Below are positions 31,908 through 35,148 of a stretch of 35,148 bases of DNA, in pieces. The DNA comes from DASZMX01 sp035551475 (GTDB lineage: Bacteria; Verrucomicrobiota; Verrucomicrobiia; Limisphaerales; Palsa-1400). The notes below the pieces were generated by a model that saw only the letters and a program-made list of their open reading frames with translations, searched no databases and was not told the DNA's origin. The stretch spans positions 1 to 35,148 of the forward strand of contig DASZMX010000031.1 in the NCBI GenBank assembly GCA_035551475.1, in the 5' to 3' direction. Position 1 is the stretch's first letter; every line of letters begins with the position of its first letter. A program made the position numbers and the translations under genes.

Positions 31908-33620
31908 ATGGCAGAGTCCAAGAAGAAATCGGCCACAGGAAGTTCGCCATCCAAATCCGTCCCCAACGAAGATCCTTCCCCAATTTCCGCCGCGCCGGAG
32001 CTGCTTTCCCACGAGGAATTGGAAACGTTGTCGGCGCTGCAAATTGTGGACATGGTCGTGGCCAAATTGCCGCCGCGCCACAGCTCGATCCTCGACATGG
32101 TGTATCTGCGCGACCGCATTTCCGAGATGGAGGAAATGAACGATCAGGCGCGGCAGGCTATCGAAAAACTCGATGCCATTGTGGAGAAGCTGCGGTCACC
32201 CGCCTATCGCGTCGGAACATTTTTGATGCCGGTCGAGCCGGACAAGGCGCATGTGTGCGCGGGCGGCGCGGATTATGTTTGCCGCATCGATCCCCAAATT
32301 CCGCTGGTCAGCCTGCAAGTTGGCCAGCGCGTTTTGCTCAACGAAGCTTTCGCCGTGGTGCAAGGCCTGGGCTTCGACCGCAACGGCCCCATCGTCCGGA
32401 TCGACGAATTGCTTTCCAATGGGCGCGTGCGCATCGGCCAGGAATCCGGCATGGTGTCATCGGTGATTTTGCGCTCGGCGCTGTTGACCAAGGAAAAGCT
32501 CAAGGCCGGCATGGAGATCCGCCTCGACGCCAATCAGCGCGTGGCGCTGGAAGTCATTGGCGTGGGCAAGCGCATCGAGCGCTCGCTCGAAACGGTCACG
32601 GAAATTCCGTGGGCCTCCGTCGGCGGGCAAAGCGACGCCGTGCAAGCGATTCGCGACACGATTGAATTGCCGTTTTTGCATCGCGAATTGTTCAAGCGCT
32701 TTGAGCACAATGTCCCGAAAGGCTTTTTGCTGCACGGGCCGCCCGGCTGCGGCAAGACGCTGCTCGGCAAGGCCACCGCTTACAATTTGCGGCAGCAAAT
32801 CAAATCGCAAACGGGCGTCGATCACCCGGAATTTTTCCTGCACGTCAAAGGCCCCGAAATCCTCAATATGTGGGTGGGCGAATCCGAGCGGCAGGTGCGC
32901 GATCTGTTTGCGCAATGCCGCGAACGCGCGGCGGAAGGTTCGCTCGCTTTTCTTTTTATCGACGAAGCGGAATCGATTCTTGGCACACGCCGCGCCGGGC
33001 GTTACAGCAGCATTCTCAGCACGCTGGTGCCGATGTTCTGCTCGGAAATGGATGGCTTGGAGCCGTTGCAAAATGTCGTGGTCATCCTCGCTTCCAATCG
33101 CGCGGATTTGATTGACCCCGCGATTTTGCGCCCGGGCCGCATTGACCGGAAGATCAAGGTGAACCGCCCCACGCAGGAAGGCGCGCAGCGCATTTACGAG
33201 ATTTACTTGAAGGAGACGCTGCCGCTGGCCGAACCGCGCGACACACTGGCCCGCGCGGTGGCGGAGGCGCATTACGCGCACACGCCGGAAAATCAATTTC
33301 TCGAAATCACCTATCGCAGCGGCAAGCGGGACTTTTTATATCGCGGCGATTTGGCGAGCGGCGCTATCATCGCGGCGATTGTGGAGCGGGCCAAGAGCGT
33401 GGCGATCAAGCGCGCCATCGACACCAAGGCGGACACGCAATTGACGCGTGACGATCTGCTCGTCGCGCTCCAGCGGGAATATGCCGAGAACGATTTGTTC
33501 CCGCCCACGGACATCACGGAAGATTGGCTGAAGCTGACTGATTTCGATCCTGATAATGTGATCCGCCTGGCGCCCATCCGTCCGCGCAAGCAGGAAGCGG
33601 CCAGCTCCGGCATTGTTTGA
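31908..33620 (+). CDS. arc: Proteasome-forming AAA ATPase (ARC/Mpa type)
   Basis: A 570-residue ATPase (from ATG 31908) of the ARC/Mpa family, which unfolds Pup-tagged proteins and feeds them to the 20S proteasome. A disordered start (1 to about 30) and a coiled coil (about 60-97, YLRDRISEMEEMNDQARQ) come first; in Mpa this region binds Pup. Two OB-type domains follow (about 100-225). The AAA domain has Walker A GPPGCGKT (277-284), pore loop KGPEILNMWVG (314-324), Walker B AFLFIDE (347-353) and the arginine-finger region DPAILRPGRID. The C-terminus ends SGIV and lacks the GQYL-type docking tail of actinobacterial Mpa. An upstream in-frame ATG at 31833 is possible but its codons look non-coding. 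dop follows with a 3-nt gap. Confidence 0.93.
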   Translation: MAESKKKSATGSSPSKSVPNEDPSPISAAPELLSHEELETLSALQIVDMVVAKLPPRHSSILDMVYLRDRISEMEEMNDQARQAIEKLDAIVEKLRSPAYRVGTFLMPVEPDKAHVCAGGADYVCRIDPQIPLVSLQVGQRVLLNEAFAVVQGLGFDRNGPIVRIDELLSNGRVRIGQESGMVSSVILRSALLTKEKLKAGMEIRLDANQRVALEVIGVGKRIERSLETVTEIPWASVGGQSDAVQAIRDTIELPFLHRELFKRFEHNVPKGFLLHGPPGCGKTLLGKATAYNLRQQIKSQTGVDHPEFFLHVKGPEILNMWVGESERQVRDLFAQCRERAAEGSLAFLFIDEAESILGTRRAGRYSSILSTLVPMFCSEMDGLEPLQNVVVILASNRADLIDPAILRPGRIDRKIKVNRPTQEGAQRIYEIYLKETLPLAEPRDTLARAVAEAHYAHTPENQFLEITYRSGKRDFLYRGDLASGAIIAAIVERAKSVAIKRAIDTKADTQLTRDDLLVALQREYAENDLFPPTDITEDWLKLTDFDPDNVIRLAPIRPRKQEAASSGIV

Positions 33621-33623
33621 GAA

Positions 33624-35148
33624 ATGGAAACCCTCTCCCAACGCGCCGCCGCCGAGTCCGGCCATTTGCCTTCCGCCGCGAACAAGGATCCGATGATCAT
33701 CCAATTCGGCACGGAAACCGAAATTGGCATCGCGCGCGATTCGGATGACAACCTCGATGTCGTCGCCGAATCCATGGCCTTGGTGCGCAGCGCGACGAAG
33801 TCCGGCGTGCTCATGCGCTGGGATTACGATTGCGAAGATCCGCACGCCGACATGCGCGGCTTTCATGTGGAGGAATTGCGGCAGGATACTGATGAAGCCT
33901 CCTACTTCGCGCAGGACGCGGAACGGGAATTGAGTTTCGTCGAGATCAAAAGCGATCTCGTGCTGGGCAACGGCGCCCGCTACTACAACGACCACGCGCA
34001 CCCCGAATATTGCACGCCGGAGTGCAGCGTGTTTGATGAATTAGTCGCCCACGATCGCGCAGGAGAGCAAATCCTGATGCGGTGCGCCCGCAAGCTTTCC
34101 GAGGAGCGCGGCAGCGTCGTTCGTCTGTACAAGAACAACACGGATTTTTGCGGACACAGCTACGGCTGCCACGAAAACTATTTGCTCCCGCGCTCGTTGC
34201 CCTGGGAAAAGCTCGCGCGGAACATCCAGGCTTTTCTGGTCACGCGCCAGATCATTGCCGGCGCAGGGAAATTTGGCATCGAGGAAGAAGACAAATTCAT
34301 TTCACCCGGTTTTCAAATTTCGCAGCGCAGCGATTTTTTCAGCGAATTGCAAAGCGTGGACACGATGCAGCGCCGCCCGATTGTCAATACGCGCGACGAA
34401 CCCCACGCCAATCCCAATTTATTCCGCCGTTTTCATGTGATTCTGGGCGACGCCAATATGTCGCCGTTCGCCACGCGGCTGAAAATCGGCTCGACCGCGC
34501 TGGTGCTCGAAGCGCTGGCGCGGCATCCGCAGCGTGATTTTCCCGCGCTGGCTGATCCACTCGGCGCGCTCGCCTCCATTTCGCGCGATCTGAAATTTCG
34601 CTGGGAAGTGGCGTTGCGCGACGGCAAAGGCTCCAATGGCCTGGCGATCCAACGCGAATACTGGCAGGCCGTCACGCAGCTGTGCGACTTGAGCGAGCCT
34701 GGCAAGAAAGCGCTGGTGGCGGATTGGGACCAGGCGCTGATTGATTTGGAGGCCGACCCAATGCGCTGCCGCGACCGGTTGGATTGGGTTGCCAAGTATA
34801 ATTTGATCCGCGAATTTCAGGCGAGCCAGAATCTTCAAGCCGACGATCCCTGGCTGCAAAGCCTCGACCTGGAATATCATCGGCTCGACCGCGAGTGCGG
34901 GCTGTATTACGGATTGGAACAGGCCGGACAAATGCAGGGAGCGCCGGATGATTTGCTGGTGCGCCGCGCGATGGGCGAACCGCCGCGCACGACCCGCGCG
35001 TACATTCGCGGACGCTGCATCCAGAAATTCGCCCCGAGCGTCATTTCGGCGCAATGGGATCATATTACTTTACAAGGCTCCCGGCGTCCGCTGAAGATTT
35101 CTTTGCTGGACGTCTTCACCGCCCCGGAAATTGCCGCCTACGCCGACG
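33624..35148 (+). CDS. dop: Pup deamidase/depupylase Dop (3' end beyond window)
   Basis: A frame of 508 codons open to the window edge, so only the end is missing; Dop is normally about 500 residues. It belongs to the Dop/PafA glutamine-synthetase-like family. The ATP-site start GTETEIG (29-35) is followed by WDYDCEDPHADMRGF (66-80), which is of Dop rather than PafA type, then NGARYYNDHAHPEY (116-129) with the likely catalytic Asp123, and LYKNNTDFCGHSYGCHENYL. VNTRDEPHA and LHVILGDANMS-like segments follow. Dop converts the C-terminal Gln of Pup to Glu and removes Pup from substrates. An alternative ATG at 33693 has AAGGA 4 nt upstream and gives a start typical of the family. It follows the ATPase directly, so the two are one operon. 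Confidence 0.93.
   Translation, partial: METLSQRAAAESGHLPSAANKDPMIIQFGTETEIGIARDSDDNLDVVAESMALVRSATKSGVLMRWDYDCEDPHADMRGFHVEELRQDTDEASYFAQDAERELSFVEIKSDLVLGNGARYYNDHAHPEYCTPECSVFDELVAHDRAGEQILMRCARKLSEERGSVVRLYKNNTDFCGHSYGCHENYLLPRSLPWEKLARNIQAFLVTRQIIAGAGKFGIEEEDKFISPGFQISQRSDFFSELQSVDTMQRRPIVNTRDEPHANPNLFRRFHVILGDANMSPFATRLKIGSTALVLEALARHPQRDFPALADPLGALASISRDLKFRWEVALRDGKGSNGLAIQREYWQAVTQLCDLSEPGKKALVADWDQALIDLEADPMRCRDRLDWVAKYNLIREFQASQNLQADDPWLQSLDLEYHRLDRECGLYYGLEQAGQMQGAPDDLLVRRAMGEPPRTTRAYIRGRCIQKFAPSVISAQWDHITLQGSRRPLKISLLDVFTAPEIAAYAD

Overview
The window looks like a chromosomal segment of a Gram-negative bacterium of the Verrucomicrobiota (a Pedosphaera/Limisphaera-like lineage is my best guess). 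The reasons are the ECF sigma factor plus Ser/Thr kinase plus TPR genes, very large secreted proteins built from GloVer, FG-GAP/VCBS, ASPIC/UnbV and BspA-type leucine-rich repeats, weak or absent Shine-Dalgarno sites, and a Pup-type (bacterial proteasome) locus at the right end. Assignment to phylum is inference; no rRNA is present.

Left part (1-16.5 kb): signalling and surface proteins. A minus-strand pair encodes a 1055-residue kinase-TPR protein and an ECF sigma factor, ended by an intrinsic terminator. After a hypothetical gene and a tRNA-Ala(CGC) come two related modules. Each pairs a kinase or sigma gene on the plus strand with a giant secreted protein on the minus strand: kinase 5168-6868 / GloVer-FG-GAP protein / sigma 10119-10799 / kinase 10881-12824 / BspA-type LRR protein / sigma 15780-16472. 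Each sigma gene is divergent from a secreted-protein gene. Both divergent intergenic regions carry the same back-to-back promoter, TGTAAG-N13-CGTCGTTAAAG, four times in all, with the two -35 boxes forming a palindrome. This points to an autoregulated ECF circuit that drives the surface proteins.

Middle part (16.5-24.8 kb): a carboxymuconolactone-decarboxylase-like protein, an ABC ATPase, dnaA, a possible origin-like spacer, the PII protein GlnB, and BipA/TypA. A strongly structured RNA ending in a perfect intrinsic terminator lies just before bipA. A further FG-GAP/UnbV secreted protein and a small lipoprotein follow.

Right part (24.8-35.1 kb): an MFS sugar-type transporter and two membrane proteins, one of them an internal duplication. 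Next is an accessory island (about 27.97-30.81 kb) holding a REP-associated tyrosine transposase and three small low-GC genes, each bordered by copies of a roughly 26-bp repeat in both orientations. The island is followed by metF and, divergent from it, a proteasome-forming ATPase (ARC/Mpa) and dop, which is cut by the window edge. The last two are the start of a Pup/UBact-proteasome locus.
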